From the NCBI RefSeq assembly GCF_011386835.1, contig NC_088801.1, positions 22,058,824 through 22,122,823 on the forward strand: a DNA stretch of 64,000 nt, given 5' to 3'. This DNA comes from Chrysemys picta bellii (lineage: Eukaryota; Chordata; Testudines; Emydidae). The notes below the pieces were generated by a model. It made no database searches and was not told where the DNA came from. It saw only the letters and a program-made list of their open reading frames with translations. Position numbers and translations under genes: made by a program. Below, one piece after another: positions 1-13,200 of the stretch. How positions within the stretch are numbered: the stretch's first letter is position 1; every line of letters starts with the position of its first letter.

Positions 1-162
1 ATACATGTCCCAAGAGTTAATAAAGCATAACCATGGAGCATAGGAGATAACCCAAGTCAGTAAGGAAGTTAGTCACAGTCACTGGATAAGTTCATATGTG
101 CAAGCAGGGCAGACGTAACAACTGGGAAGTAAACTTGGTGTAAAACAGAACAGGTAGTCAGT

Positions 163-867
163 TTAGAACAGGCTATTTAAAAAGCCTTCTGCTTCTTGTG
201 GCTTTTGGAACAGCTGCACTTCCTCACCAACCTTGACATGGAACTGAATTGGTATCTTAATAAAATATTTGAGCCCTCGCTGCTTAGCAAGTTCCCTAGC
301 TCTTTTAAAGGCAAATCTCTGTTCAACCACTTCTCTTGCAAAATCTTGAAAATTCGTTATCTGATTTAATAGCCTCCCCCCAAATAGTTTTTTTTATTAT
401 TTTCATGAGATAGCTGTATTATATTTTCTTTTACATAAGGGTACGTTTGCATTTGAGGCTGGCTTAGGAGCCAGGGACCTATGTGGTCTTTCTAAATCAA
501 ATTTAAAATCATTTGCCAGGCTGAGCACCACAAATTCAAGGGGTTTGTCTTTTTCTGTTCCTTCAGGTACTCCTGTAATTCTCAGATCATTCTGGTGAAA
601 CCTCCTCTCACAGTCTGCCAATTTGCATTTAAGAGAAAATAAGTCTGTTAGGCTTCTCTTCAGCTGGGCAAAGAGCTCTTGTACCTGATCTTCCACCGAT
701 GACATCCTTCCTTCTGCTTCATTCACCCATCTCGTCAGCACTTGCCGAGAGGAGTTAATTAAGGTAACAGTCGGTTGTGTTGAGGCCATTGTGGCCTTGA
801 TATCTAATGTGTCTGCAGCAACTTTTTCCAACAAGGGCAACACAGACACAGTGCCTTCATCAGCCAT
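163..867 (-). pseudogene. Decayed L1-type LINE ORF1 (RNA-binding protein) remnant
   Basis: In L1-type LINEs this protein coats the element RNA in the ribonucleoprotein particle. The frame opens at 867 with MADEGTVSVL and runs 154 codons to a stop at 403. Residues about 20-90 look coiled-coil forming. Residues about 88-135 resemble the ORF1p RRM region (RRFHQNDLRITGVPEGTEKD, then ERPHRSLAPKP). After a break, the C-terminal domain resumes in another frame over about 375-163: FQDFAREVVEQR, then RARELAKQRGLKYFIKIP, ending EAEGFLNSLF just before a stop at 163-165. Order and spacing match the coiled coil-RRM-CTD architecture of L1 ORF1p, with roughly 35 residues missing between RRM and CTD. It is therefore a frameshifted, internally deleted copy. 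ORF2 would lie left of base 1, outside the window; I see no ORF2 start in 1-162. The exact L1 subclade is uncertain. Confidence 0.72.
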
Positions 868-3557
868 CTTGTTTAGGGGACGGTAGGAGTGAGTCTAAAT
901 TCTCCTTGTATTTTGGACACTAGCGGAGCCAACAGCAATCAAATATTTGCCCACTGACATACCAGAAATTTTGGGGTACTTCTTCCTTGACACTGGATGG
1001 AAATGGATATTAGTGAATGGCTCTGCAGTTAACAGGATCTGCCCCTCCATTCCACATGATGACCCCTGAAATCCCTCAATAGCTAATCTTGAAAACAAAA
1101 ATCTAAGTGATCGCAAACCTTTCTCCCCTTAAAATAACAAAATAAATCTATTTCATTTTAAAGAACTAACTTCCTACATGGTTTTGCTTCTTTCAATATA
1201 CTAAAAGAAATGCCGAATCAATACAATAATTTTCTATTAAAAATGCATCTAGGTTGACATCCTTCTGTATATATCCAACCACAGCAATTGAAAAATGACT
1301 GAAATATTAAAACCTGACATTAACTGCTGGGTGCCACTAGAGTGAAGAGTGGATCTGAAAATAAATTCAAATTACTTGGTTTCAGCGTGTGCCCAGTCTG
1401 CCAGTAATTTGTTCCCCTTGCCTATTCATACATAAGTTCCAAAGTTCTACTGTATATCCAATTGTGCATTTTCATTTTTGATGTAATGTATTTTATTTCA
1501 ATGCTTCTCATTTGGGGCACAGCATTGTGTGCTGTGCATCCTCACAGATGCTCCAGTTCTCCACGTATCAGAATTAAATTAGGAGAGTTTGGCATATTTT
1601 TACTGGCTTTTATTATGAATTGAATTTGGATAATAAAATAACTGCTACATTTTGGTGCCAGGCTGTTAATACCATACAGTGAAAATTGTGAGTATGACAA
1701 AGTTTTAGTGTGGCATTAGAATGACCATTAAAGCTCATTTGCTTTTTAAAAGAGTTTTCTGTTTTGTTTATTTCTGACTGAATTTAGTTGAGTCCAACTG
1801 TATCTAAACTCCCCACAGCCTCCAGTCCCACCCAGGTAACTGTAAGGTGTCTTCACCATACAGCAGCTGGCTCAGCTATTCAGAAGCACTGTCATCTGGT
1901 CCACAGAAGCTATTCATATATGGCATGTGAATTCAGGCCATACTGATCCACAGGATGAGGAGAGAGCATAGGTCATAATGCCCTTGTAGGCTGATAGTTT
2001 TTGTTTGTTTTCCCCACCACCACCCTTAAAATATCATAGGGACATAGCTCTTTTAATCCACTGCCATGGCTGACTTCCTTTCCAGGGAAAAGCTGTATAT
2101 GCCAGACTTTTGCTTCTGGCTTCTCATTCCTATCAATTTTAGTATAAGTTACAGACTTTATACAACTGACATCAAGAAAGGTTGTGAATGTCAACCACTG
2201 TGTTAGGTTGAAGACCCTCTGACTTTCTGAGCATGCTCAGTACCATCCTCCTGAAATCACCAAGTTGGCAATATGACTCCATGCTAGTGAGCACTGCAAT
2301 GCAGAATACCTGATCTGGAAGGTACCAATTTTTCTTCAATTCATTGAGCTTAGTCTTCATAGCTACCAAGTCCAACCTTGCCCCAAATATGAGATGGACA
2401 AATACAGCATTTCCCAACTTTTTTTGTTCTGGAATCTAACCTATCATAAATATGGATCATCCATGGTTTTGAAATGCCCCTGAAAAAACTCAAATGGTAA
2501 TATGTACAGAAACAATATGTCCATGGTGCATATTCATATGTAATAGTAGTATAACGAAAAAAATAAATGTAGCAATTGAAATCTTTTAATAAAACAGTTC
2601 TTCCATTTATCTTGTATCTGAAAGTAAAACGTGCTTCATTTTATATGTAGAAAAATTTCCAAGCATTTCCCTAAAATAGCAAAACCAGTGAGTAGTATCA
2701 ATTTTTCTTCAATAATATGAGGTGGTTTGTAACTCTATATGATGGTAAGTAAGAAGTCTTCATTGGATTTCCTTCCAGAAACAGATAGAATAAGAATGTA
2801 TTTCCTTTACAAATCTGATCTGTTTGACTTTAGGGAATATTAATTTGATGTGGTTTATCTTTGCCATGTTTACTTTCGCAGTCAGTGCCTTTGCAGTGCT
2901 GATTGCTTCATGCCCTCATTAGACAGTACTTTTTCACTAAGCACGTGCTAGGGTTTGGGGTCAGTCTTTTCTTCTGCTAATCTCAATCCATATTTAAAGT
3001 GTCCATCTTCTTCATGAAACCTTTTACTCTCCAGTAATTAATTCATTATATATTTTGTCATACTTTCAAGCATCGGTATTAGTAACAATACTCCCACATG
3101 TTCTTTTTGATACAAAAACAAAGGTAGTGGACGAACAGCAATCTATTTTTACAGTCAATAAGATAAAGGCTAGAAAAGTCACATCACAGGATCAGGGCTG
3201 TCCGGTACAGGGAAGGCACAGCTTGCTCTATTTGTCCCAGTGTAATATTGCTTTAGGCATTGACTCGTAAGTGAGGGAGAAGAAAGTATGTGAGAAGTAA
3301 CAAATTGTAAAAGCAGGAGATTGACACTGCTTCATTTAAATATATTGGCCAAGGTCCTCTACTATGATGGAGAAGCACACAACATAACTCAGGAGTCAGG
3401 CTGTGTGCAAAGGTGACCTTTGTGCCTCCTGGTCCTGGCTAGAGCTGTGCCAGTCCAGTGCCACAGAAGAAATCATGTGTATTTGATCCAGTTGCCTCAG
3501 CACTCTGCACAGGCACAGAGAGGTTATGGCTGCTGGCTGCTATTTCAACCTATAGAT
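868..3557. other. Gene-less AT-rich stretch
   Basis: No open frame here exceeds 81 codons and none resembles a known protein. The first 200 bases may include 5' leader of the L1 remnant, but no boundary is visible. A small hairpin (GCACAGCA, 5-nt loop, TGCTGTGC) sits at 1517-1537. Confidence 0.5.
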
Positions 3558-3720
3558 CAGGGGCGGGCAAACTTTTTGGCCTGAGGGCCGCATCGGGTTT
3601 TGTAAATTGTATGCCCCCCTCCCCCATGGGACTCCTGCCCATCCAAACCCCCCTGTTCCCTGACAGCCTCTCTGGGACCCCTGCCCCATCCACACACCCC
3701 TGCTCCCTGTCCCCTGACTG
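3558..3720. mobile_element. hAT-type DNA transposon fragment (CAGGGGCGGGCAAACT terminus)
   Basis: One terminus, CAGGGGCGGGCAAACT, is followed by GGCCTGAGGGCCGCATCGGG and a C-rich interior with repeated GGGACCCCTGCCCCATCC-like units. I recognise this as a common reptilian non-autonomous hAT terminus. Similarity stops near 3720 and no second terminus or 8-bp duplication is visible, so the copy is truncated. Open frames across it on both strands (3458-3829 plus, 3540-3869 minus) are by-products of its C-rich composition. Confidence 0.65.
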
Positions 3721-5206
3721 CATGTATGGTCCCTTAGGGATTGTTGCCAACTGGTGCAAATTAGAAGGGCCCCTCGTTTGCTATAACCGGTGCCTGGGCC
3801 CAGGTTGGGGCAGAGAGTCAAGGACTTGACAGCATCCCTGCTCTGCTGCACTCTGAGGAAGTTAAGCACAGAATAGATTCTGGCCCTGTGCTTTTAAAGT
3901 ATTTAAAAATTACTAGAATTTAAAAGCTTAGTATGCACAATAGGAAAGTCAAAGAGCATTTCACATGCTTTGCAATGTACACTAAAGAAAGTCCTTCATG
4001 TAGATCACAGGACAGGTTTTTACAAGTACTTATTCTCAGTTTATTGTTATTATGGAAAATAGAGGGTCCCTACATGAAAAATGCTCGGCCTGAGACTTTG
4101 AGATTATGAAAGAGCACAAGCATTTGACTTTCTTTAAACGTGGAACCTTAGAATCTTTCACTGTACTCCAGATAAATTCAGAATCAAAGCTTTTACATTT
4201 CACTCAGTGAATGCATCTCAGAAATCATCACTTGCACCACATAGCCCGTCATCTAACTGTAGAAGGAATCTCCTCTTTGAAAGAGCCCAACATTTGTTTT
4301 TATTTCTTTCTATATACTTGAAACCTTTAGTGCTTTAATATAGCTAATGCCCAATTAAAGACATGTTTGACATACATATGTATTGCTTGCACTGAGAAGT
4401 AAGCATTCATAGCATGAGTCTTAATACAGCAAAAATCATTGTGATATGAATTGGGCCAGGCAAACTAGTTCGACTAAATTAATTTGAGAATCCCTCTTCA
4501 CAAACCCTCACTCTTTTCTAGAACCAAACTTCTCTAAGATTCAGAAAAAAATCAGGTAAGAATATTCCATTCACTATTGATTTCTGGCACAGCCTCAAAC
4601 CACAAAGGGTGATATGATGTGAGTAAGTTTGTCCTCATGATACTTCAAACTATACCCAGACTAGGCTGGGGTGGAGGTGGGGAGCATTAGAGATGGGGAG
4701 GAGTCCTGGCCTTCAGGCTGCATCCATGTTCAAAGTATCATTTGCTAAAAATTGGAGAAGAGAGCAGGCCTGGAATAATGTGCCCATTGGGGGTTAGGGA
4801 AGAACAAACTCAAGGGGCAAAGAGGGTAGCCAGCCACTGAGTCACCACCTGATAGACAACATCAGGGAAGAGGAACTGATTGTGGGAGCCTACAAAACAC
4901 ATTAGTAAACTTTATACAAGCTTCACATAAGCATGTTTAACCAAACCAAACCTGAACACTAACCTCTGTAAATTTACCCATCACTATGTCACTCACCAGG
5001 ATTGGTCATGGGATAAAAGGGTTCTAGCAAGCTACTTCTGTGTCCCTCATCACCGTAATAATTAAGCATCTCATATGTGGGGTTCATACTGATTCCTTTC
5101 CTCAGTCCCCTTCCCTTTCAACCCCCCAAAAAATCAAACAAAGCAAAAACTAGTCAGACTGGAGATGTATCCAAAAGGGGTATCCAAGTTGAATTATAGA
5201 TGGACT
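3721..5206. other. Gene-less stretch
   Basis: No long open frame and no repeat I can name. A mildly purine-rich patch lies at 4660-4870. Confidence 0.45.
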
Positions 5207-5327
5207 TGGGGCTAAATCTTGCCACCTTTACCTCTGTTGGGTACAATCTTACTATGACGACTTCAGTGGGACTAGCTGAACAGTAAGGCACTATTCAGCA
5301 TGAGTGAGGGTGGCAGAATCTGGCCCT
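5207..5327. repeat. Short fold-back repeat, 'gggctaaatctt...agaatctggccct' type
   Basis: The left end GGGGCTAAATCTTGCCACC is roughly the reverse complement of the right end GGTGGCAGAATCTGGCCC, with a CTTCAGTGGGA core. It belongs to the group of small imperfect palindromes that recurs through the window. Confidence 0.55.
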
Positions 5328-6540
5328 GTCTATGTAACTTTGTTTATGTCATTTCCATGATCTCACACTAATGGAAATATAAACATGTTAGCAAATTTCT
5401 GGAGTAAGTGAATGATCCAAATGGGAACTAGAGACAAAGAAATTGCTGATCTCACCAATAACCACAACACATTAAATCAATTTCTTTTCTCCTGCAGACT
5501 AGGAACAAGAATCTGTAGCCCTAGCATATAGGAAGGTTCAGGTTTTATTACAGTATTTATCTTCCCCTTATTGTAACCGTTCTAGCCTCTCACCATTCTA
5601 AAGGATACATCCTCATTAATATCGCTGAACTACTGTAAGATTTACAGAACTCTGAATACATTTTTGCTCTTCTATTACCAATCATAATGATAATTGTCGT
5701 AGTAATATAGTTGTAATGATGTTTAATCTTTTGGGACTTTGACATTATTTTCTTCATTCAGGATAAGAAAAGAACATTGCAAACTGCAAAATTTGAGTTA
5801 AGTGGACTTATCTCTCTATCTCTTTTCTAGAATTACAGCCCTACACAGCACAACTTCAAAACCTAATCGGTTCATGGGGATCATTTCCAAATGCAAAGGA
5901 GGTCTGAAAATTTACAGTTATTTTTGCACATACATTTTGAGCAAATTTAAAATAAAATGTTCTAGGAACATATAGAAAGCTTTTAATTTAATTTGGTACA
6001 CAAATTATCATCATTTTTTCAAGCATAAGAAAAGACATTGTCTTATTAAAGCCTCAGTACATCATACATTCCCTTGCAACTCTCAAAAAGAAAATGATTT
6101 TTAATTTTGGACTAAAAAACATTCTTCATTATTTAATTCTCTCCCCCACAAACCCAGTTTCTAAATTCTCTTGGAGTATGCCGTGATGCTGGCAGACCAG
6201 GTCAGATCAGGGCCACAGGACAATTCACTTACGGATTACTGTAGATCAAAATGAATGTATTAAGGTGTTTAAAATTCATGAAAACTATTGGAATGTTACT
6301 TGTTTTATTTTCTCTTATCTGTTCCTGTTATGTTGTAATAGCAAACACTTATATTGTGCAAATATATCCCTATAAATAAATAATCCATCAAAGAAATCTT
6401 GTGAAATGCTAATGAAGATCATAAGGATTTTAACAGAAAATACTAATTTCAAAGCAAGTGGACATTATGTATAAAGGTTGGAGGTCAAAAGACTAAGCAC
6501 ATATCTCATTCACTGTCATCAAAGGAAAAGCCCATGTGGA
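5328..6540. other. Gene-less stretch
   Basis: AT-rich sequence; no open frame of note and no recognised repeat. Confidence 0.45.
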
Positions 6541-6544
6541 TAGA

Positions 6545-7140
6545 GAGACTGTCTGCTTGTCTTCTGTGAGAAGAAGATATAAGAATGGATCCAAAGAAAG
6601 ATCCTTCATCTCTGAACTCTTTGGACTCTTACAGATGCAAAGCAGAGATCCCCAGAGACAATATGGATACTCTGAAAGATTTTTGGGAAACTGGTAGTTT
6701 ATTGTATCACTGCCACCATTTGGAGTTACAAACTGTGATTCACTTGTACATATATTTTACCTGCTTTAACCTCTTGTTAACTCATTCTTTTTTCTTAGTG
6801 AATAAATCTTTAGTTACTTTACTATAGAATTCGATGCCAGCGTTGTCTTTGGTGTAAGATCTGGAGTAGCAATTGATCTGGGGTAAGTGACTGGTCTCTT
6901 AGAAGTGGGAGAAACCTGATGTGGCATATTTTTTTGTTTAAGTGACCATTATCACAAAGTTCAATTTGTCTGGGTAGCAAGATAGGCTGGAGAGTCTATG
7001 GGGACTTCTGTGACTCCACGATAAGACTGGTATAAAGATCCAGGAGTTCACACTTGTTATTTGCTAGGTGAAATCTAATTATAGAATGCACCACCAGCTG
7101 GGGGTGTCTGACCTTTGTGAGTCACTCCAGGCAGAGTGAC
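6545..7140 (+). mobile_element. Interspersed repeat of unassigned class (LTR-like candidate)
   Basis: The run from GAATAAATCTTTAGTTACTT (about 6799) through GCGTTGTCTTTGGTGTAAGATC, ATTGATCTGGGGTAAGTGAC and AGATAGGCTGGAGAGTC to ACCAGCTGGGGGTGTCTGACC matches a block I recall as repeated in turtle sequence. A polyadenylation-type AATAAA lies at about 6802. Neither terminus nor a target duplication is clear. It could be a degraded LTR or part of a DNA element. The 80-codon frame at 6585-6827 runs into it and shows no domain. Confidence 0.4.
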
Positions 7141-8047
7141 ACATGCCCTTGTTATTTACTGACCTGCACATAGTCAAAAAGAGGAGTCAGGCATGCCTTA
7201 GGCACATATAAATTTGTTTAAGGGCACAGATTGCCTTGGAATACTGGGTACAGCAGAAAGTAAGACAATGTATGTAGTAGACTCATCTTTTGGCTCATTG
7301 TACAAAGGGCATAACTTATTCTGCTTAGTCTGCCGGATATTTCCTGGGCCTTCCATTCAAGATCCGTAGCCAGAGGAGAGAGACTCAGTTTCTGAGTCCC
7401 ACTTGAGGGTGCAGATCTGACCATGGAGATCACTACACGTTGAAACTTCAGTGAACAATTGTGCAAAGCTTACACATTGCATGTGAGCATTTACTTAGTC
7501 ACCCAGGTAGCTTCACTGAAGTCAATGGCGCCATTTGCATGAGAAAATGTTTGTTCATCTGAGCAAAGGTGATTCAAAATATGTGCCTCTCTCCAAATGC
7601 TTAAAGAAATGCAGTTACAAGACACCCAGACTTCACAGGAATAATTCTGATCTTACAATGATTATGTTCAAAGACTGGAAACAATTTTTCAGTCAAAGGA
7701 GTTCATGATGAGTCAGCTGACAAGTCAGGAGGATACACTAAAGAGGTTCAATCTTTGTTCCTCAGTTCACTATTGCGGGTGCAATCTAGCCCCTTCCTAC
7801 TCAGGTATAATTGTAAGAACCTATCAAACTCTGGCTCATTGTGATCAGTTAACCCCAAAATATTTGTTCCTACATTCCAAAGTTCAGATCCAAAGAGTAC
7901 CTGAACATATGAGAACCCACTCTTTCCTCCCTTAGATCAGTTTGAAGAATAGTGGAAGATGAGTTTTTCTAAAGATATTACATTGCTGGCTCAAAATAGT
8001 ATTTTCTTGTAGTGTTTCAGTATTTTCTGCCACCGTAAAGAAATGTA
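7141..8047. other. Gene-less stretch
   Basis: No recognised gene. A partial core of the small palindromic repeats (CTTCACTGAAGTCAATGG) occurs near 7512. Confidence 0.4.
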
Positions 8048-8075
8048 TCTCTCTCTCTCTCTCTCTCTCTCTCTT
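8048..8075. repeat. (CT)n microsatellite
   Basis: About 13 uninterrupted CT units. Confidence 0.95.
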
Positions 8076-9475
8076 AAGAAGCTAACCAAACTTTTTCAAT
8101 CCCAAAACACAAACTAAACCAAAAAAAATGTTCACTTCTAAAAAGTTGAGGCAATATTTGAATTTCCTCTTATTTTATCTAAATCAGTTTGTACATCTTC
8201 ACTTTAAAAAAAAAAAAAAAATAAAGGCAGAAAGGAACGGGCTTAAATACAGAAGTCTGGTCTGGCCTTGGATTTTTAGTAATACTTTCTCATGGTTGCT
8301 CTTAACTTTTACTTTGTATTGTATACAAGGGTAGCTGGCACCTCACTGAAAACATAAAAAGCCACATTTTATTCAGAAACAATACTTCTTGTAAACAGTG
8401 TCATGTAAATATGTTTTTCTTTTTCATCTTTTGTCTAGTACTAGAGACATTTGCATGAAAATAGCATCTTTGTTTATCTTGAATTCATAATCCTCTTTGT
8501 GACATCATAATCACAGAAACCAGTGTTGATCACAAATATACAAAAGACTTTGGAAAAGGAGTAATCAAAACGAGCAGCAAAAAATACAAGTTTTTTAAAA
8601 ATTACTATCTTTCTCATTGTAGATGTCCCTAACAGTGAAAAATGGAGAAACAGAAACACCAGAAATATATGCTGTGGAAGCAGAATTGCATCCAAAATAT
8701 ATTTGTTTTAAAGTTGTCCATTAAATATTAGCAAGTCTGAAAAACCTTTCCGTTCCATATGCAAAAGGCCCACATGACACTCCTCCAAAAAGTAAAAAAT
8801 CTCAAGACCCACAGTACTGGCCTAGGGAGCTGTCTGGAAAGCAAAATGAGAGACATTGTGATGATCCATAATATCCTCTCCTGTACTGACCATTTGATAC
8901 GTGCATATGGTTGAGAGGATGCATATTCTAGGAGGTAACGCACAGCGGTAAGAGTCAGGAGGTTCTGATGTTTTCAGCAGTATTCATTGGCCTACTGTTG
9001 TCTGTGAATGCTGAGAATTTGGTAACTATCTCAGAATAGGGGGCACCTAATGTTACTAGAGAAATTCTCCAGTCTTCACTTCGTCTGCCTGAACAAGCAG
9101 GAACCGCTTCACTCTAAGATGGGAGGGGACGATCTTTAGTTGGCAGAAAGCCCAGAATTTCTAAGATGGCATCTTGGGAAAAGGCCAAGTGTGTGAGTAG
9201 GGGTCAGCAGAATCATAATTCTGAGGTAAACAACAGCAGTGAGCATGCGCAAAGTTAATAGCTACTGAGCATGTGCAGTACAGGCAGTGAGAGAGGTGTC
9301 AGACCATGCATACCTGTTACAACTTGTTCTAAAGGTCTGAGCTGCAATCATAGCTCTGGGGTAGTGGTTGATATTGAGCATGTTTGAATGGGGTAATTGC
9401 TTCTAAGAATAGGAAGGTATATGAGGAAAGAGCAAGAGTGCAGCCTAAAAGGCCAGCTGCCAGATTTGGATATGG
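8076..9475. other. Gene-less stretch with A-tract
   Basis: A 15-base A run lies at about 8207-8221. It is not attached to a recognisable retroposed body. Open frames of 71-73 codons on the minus strand carry no domain. Confidence 0.45.
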
Positions 9476-9510
9476 AGAAAGAGAGAGAGAGAGAGAAAGA
9501 GAGAGAGAGC
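9476..9510. repeat. (GA)n microsatellite
   Basis: GA repeat interrupted by single A insertions, ending GCGCGC. Confidence 0.95.
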
Positions 9511-10077
9511 GCGCAATTGGGACTGGATGGATGATGAGGAGCTGCTGCAGGAAGAAATAAAGATGACTGGAGTGGACCAAAGCTAACTGACCAGAGCTGA
9601 GGCACACCAACAGGCAGCTACTGTAATTTAAAGGGATCCCAATGGCTTTATACAGTAAGCCTGCTATTTTTAATTATAGTATAGTATAAGTACAGTGTAG
9701 CATAATATATAGGATTAGCATGTATGCATGTGCTTATAAGAATGCATAAAATGTGATTATTAATTGCAACTTACCTATATAAACAAACCTATATAAAGCA
9801 AATTCAGAAACTGCTGTAGGCGATTTGTTGAAAACTGGTCATTTGTAACAAAGCGCTTCACTTAGAATCATTTAAACTATATGCTATTACGGTTTGAATG
9901 CTCTTTTTAAACTAGTAATAGGGGATTTGTGTAAGGATTTTGTGCCTTGTTTAGGATTTTTAGAATATACGATATTAGGGATTACATTAATAAAAAGCTA
10001 CTTTCTTTTGGAAAAGAATACTGCCTATGTCAATTACTTTATCGGAAAGCTATCTCCGTGTCCTTTAGATGTTTTTC
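9511..10077. other. Gene-less stretch
   Basis: AT-rich with no recognisable feature. Confidence 0.4.
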
Positions 10078-10260
10078 CTTAACAACCCCAGCAACTTATA
10101 CCGCAGGATGGACAGCCTAACGTGCAATAAGCCGGTTATTCCAGGAATGGCCAAGACTCCATCTTTGGGCATAACAATAAAGGCAAGCCCCCTTCCAGAC
10201 CGCCGGGCCCCGGTAATTTGTACCGGCTTCCCCCCCCTCTCGTCGGCCCTGTTTGTATTT
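10078..10260. repeat. GC-rich insert, probable interspersed repeat fragment
   Basis: The block GACCGCCGGGCCCCGGTAA...GTACCGGCTTCC is sharply more GC- and CpG-rich than its flanks. It is preceded on the opposite strand by a GGGGGCTTGCCTTTATTG-like phrase. I recall similar blocks dispersed in turtle genomes but cannot assign a class. The hairpin GCCCCGGTAATTTGTACCGGC (outer CCGGT/ACCGG arms) is visible. Overlapping open frames on both strands (10065-10397 minus, 10069-10305 plus) are not supported as genes. Confidence 0.4.
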
Positions 10261-13200
10261 GCATGTATTGTACACATATTATTCACAACTGTTCTAGTAT
10301 ATTGAGGGGAATTATGGTAGTATTTTAAACAGCCAGTCAAAAAATACTGCATAAAATTTGCAAATGTGACTAAATAATTTAGTATCCTAAGACCCACTGA
10401 ATTTCAATGACTTGTTACCATCTTTATATTACTCATTTAATAACAATGTGAACCCACTGGGCCAAATATTGCCCCGTTTTAACTCCACTGACCTGGTCGC
10501 CACTCAGTGGTCAGGCATTTATCATTTTAAATTTGTTTTAAAAAGGGAATTTAGAGTTTTTAAAAGGTGTGTTTGTAGATAGAACAGTTACAGTATGGAG
10601 AGCAACAATGCAAGCTTCTGTACACCACTCTGCCGGTGTGCTTCGAAGGATTCTAAAAGGGCAACTTCTAAGTGTGAGAGAGGTGATCATTTTTCACCTC
10701 CTTTGGTCCTGGGCCTTTCTTCTGTAACTACCAACAGCAAGTTGTCTGCATATGTAATAATGATAATACATACTCCTCATCCTACCTACATCACTGGGGT
10801 GTTATGAGAATTAATCTGGGTGATTAGTAAGAGTTATGCAAGTGGTTTGTATAATTATTATTTACTTGTATTATTGAGTTAAACACAGGGTCTGATAATT
10901 GTACATTGTTGCACTTGATTAGTGTGGGTACTGTTTGTACACCTCTTAAATGGCTCATGCAGGTACACATTCCATGAAATAACACATCAGTCGGTGTCCT
11001 GGATTGTGTCCTCTTTACACATTGTGATTTTTTTGGCTTGTTGGGTCAGAGTTTAATTTGTGCCATCGCTTGCCCAGCACCTCTTTCATTACAAATTAAG
11101 CACTGGGTTAGGTGCACACAAGGCATGGATATTCAAGAGAAAATCTTGCATGGTAAAACAATACAGTAACATTTGGACTTGATTTTTTTTTTCAAAATGG
11201 TGTCAGCTTGGTCTCATTTTCTGCATGTGCTAATTTACATGCACAGAATTTTCAAACACTAACAAGCACTTAATGGAATCTAACACCATCATGTGCAAAT
11301 GATGGAAAGGCATTCTCAAAACCCAGACGTGTAGGTGTCAGTGATTTTCAATTACAAATGAAAAGGAAGGCAACATTGAAAATCAGACCTATTGTGCACA
11401 GTCCTACAGCATCTTACACATCTTTCAAATAAAAATATCTACTTATTTGATTGAGAGGTGAAAATTGAAAGAAGACAGCCCCTCTTATCTCCTCTTGGAA
11501 CACTCAGTTATCCAGGTTTAATCAGCTCCCTGAAAAAGGATGACTCTCCATCAGGCCACCAAGCTGCACTCAGTTTCCTCCGAAGCCTATCAATGCTCAT
11601 TTTCAAGACAGCCCAAGGATTACATTCCTTCCCCACAGGGACAGAGCATGCTGCATCTGCAGCAGGCTTAGCCTTTGCCATTAAGGGACACACTGCTATA
11701 TTTTCCCTAAAATTGCTTGCACTGTGTATTGCAGACGTTATGTGGCTATTTTGTAAGAATGCAAATTTGGCCATAATATCCATTTAGTTTCAAGTATACA
11801 GTGGTTGCCAACAGTCAGCATTTGCCAGCAATTAGTACAAAGTGATATGAGATCTGACCTACCAGAATTTTCCCCTTTATTAGAAGATCTGTGGCAACTC
11901 TGGCAAAAGCTGACTCTTAATAGCTTCTGCTGTATGCAATGTCACCTTTTAATGTGTTCTAATTTCCAAAGTGCATATTGAAATACAGTATATCAACAAC
12001 AAGTCATCATGTCTATCCTAGAAGGATTAGTTGGCAAATATGCAGGAATTTGCAGGGCACATGACAATATCCGACCCTAGACAGGCATCGTACCTGGATG
12101 TTCCTGGAACACTATGCCTGTCTGAAATGCACTCTCATAAAGACGGATGTATTTGAAGAGACAACTAAAAATGTGAGATGTGTGCTGTTGTGTTTCCCAT
12201 GTGCAGTATTGTTTACATAATAGTAAAAGGCTGAACATTATGCCCTGATTAGTAAAATGGCAAAATATCATTGGTGGAGAAGAAGCAAATACAGGGAAAG
12301 TCTGAAAGAAGCACAAAACATAGTGGGGACAAACGAAAACAAACACGCAACCATTATCCTTCCCCATTCCCATCCCATGTCATTTGCAAGGGACTAAAGG
12401 TAACAGAGGATGCCTATGTGTCCTGCCCATATCAACCAAAAGCATATAATTCCGGTGGTCATACTCTTGTTATGTTCTTGTTAACCTTCTGTAACCTGCT
12501 GAGTCTTTGTTATTGATCGACAGAAACTTGTTGAAGCATGTCCTTAGGAGCATATAGATTACCTCTAATAACTCTATTCTGATCACAAGTATTTGCTCAA
12601 GTGCACTCAACTCTTTCAAGCACACATAATTATTTAAATTATCCATTTATTGGACAATTTATGGGTCATGTTGCATGTGGACATAATACATTTTATTAAT
12701 CTATTTTTATTAAGGAACGAAGCTACTAGTTTCATCAGATAATGCAGCTGGAACTATAGCAATGGGCAATTATATTCATGTCGATATTCATCAGGGCTGA
12801 TGTGTTAGAGAAAGTTGTTATAGATTTAAAGAGGGAAAAATGAACAAGACAATTTATAAATGTGTATATATTCTTCCATCTTTTACATGAAAACAAGCAA
12901 AGTTCTATACAAGGAAAACACAGCATTCCATAAGAGAAATCAGAAACTAGAAGGAAGCAAAGTTTTATTTTTCTACCCACTATATCATTTAAGCAAAAGA
13001 AGCTACAGCTGCAATGCTTGACCTGCCCTACTGGATACTGAATAGAATTTTATGCAGAGTGAGTGTGAGAGATGTTGCTTATTTGATTGGCAACAGGGGA
13101 GACAGTGATGTGTGACCTTGAAATAATGTGCATAAAGCCTCAAAGTACTTAAAGTGTGAAGCATAAACTGGGTTAGACAATATCAATTGTTTCATAACAA

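Noticed and set aside
11458..11787. Overlapping 109- and 91-codon frames on opposite strands
   Set aside because: Both strands open over the same bases and neither shows a motif; treated as chance.
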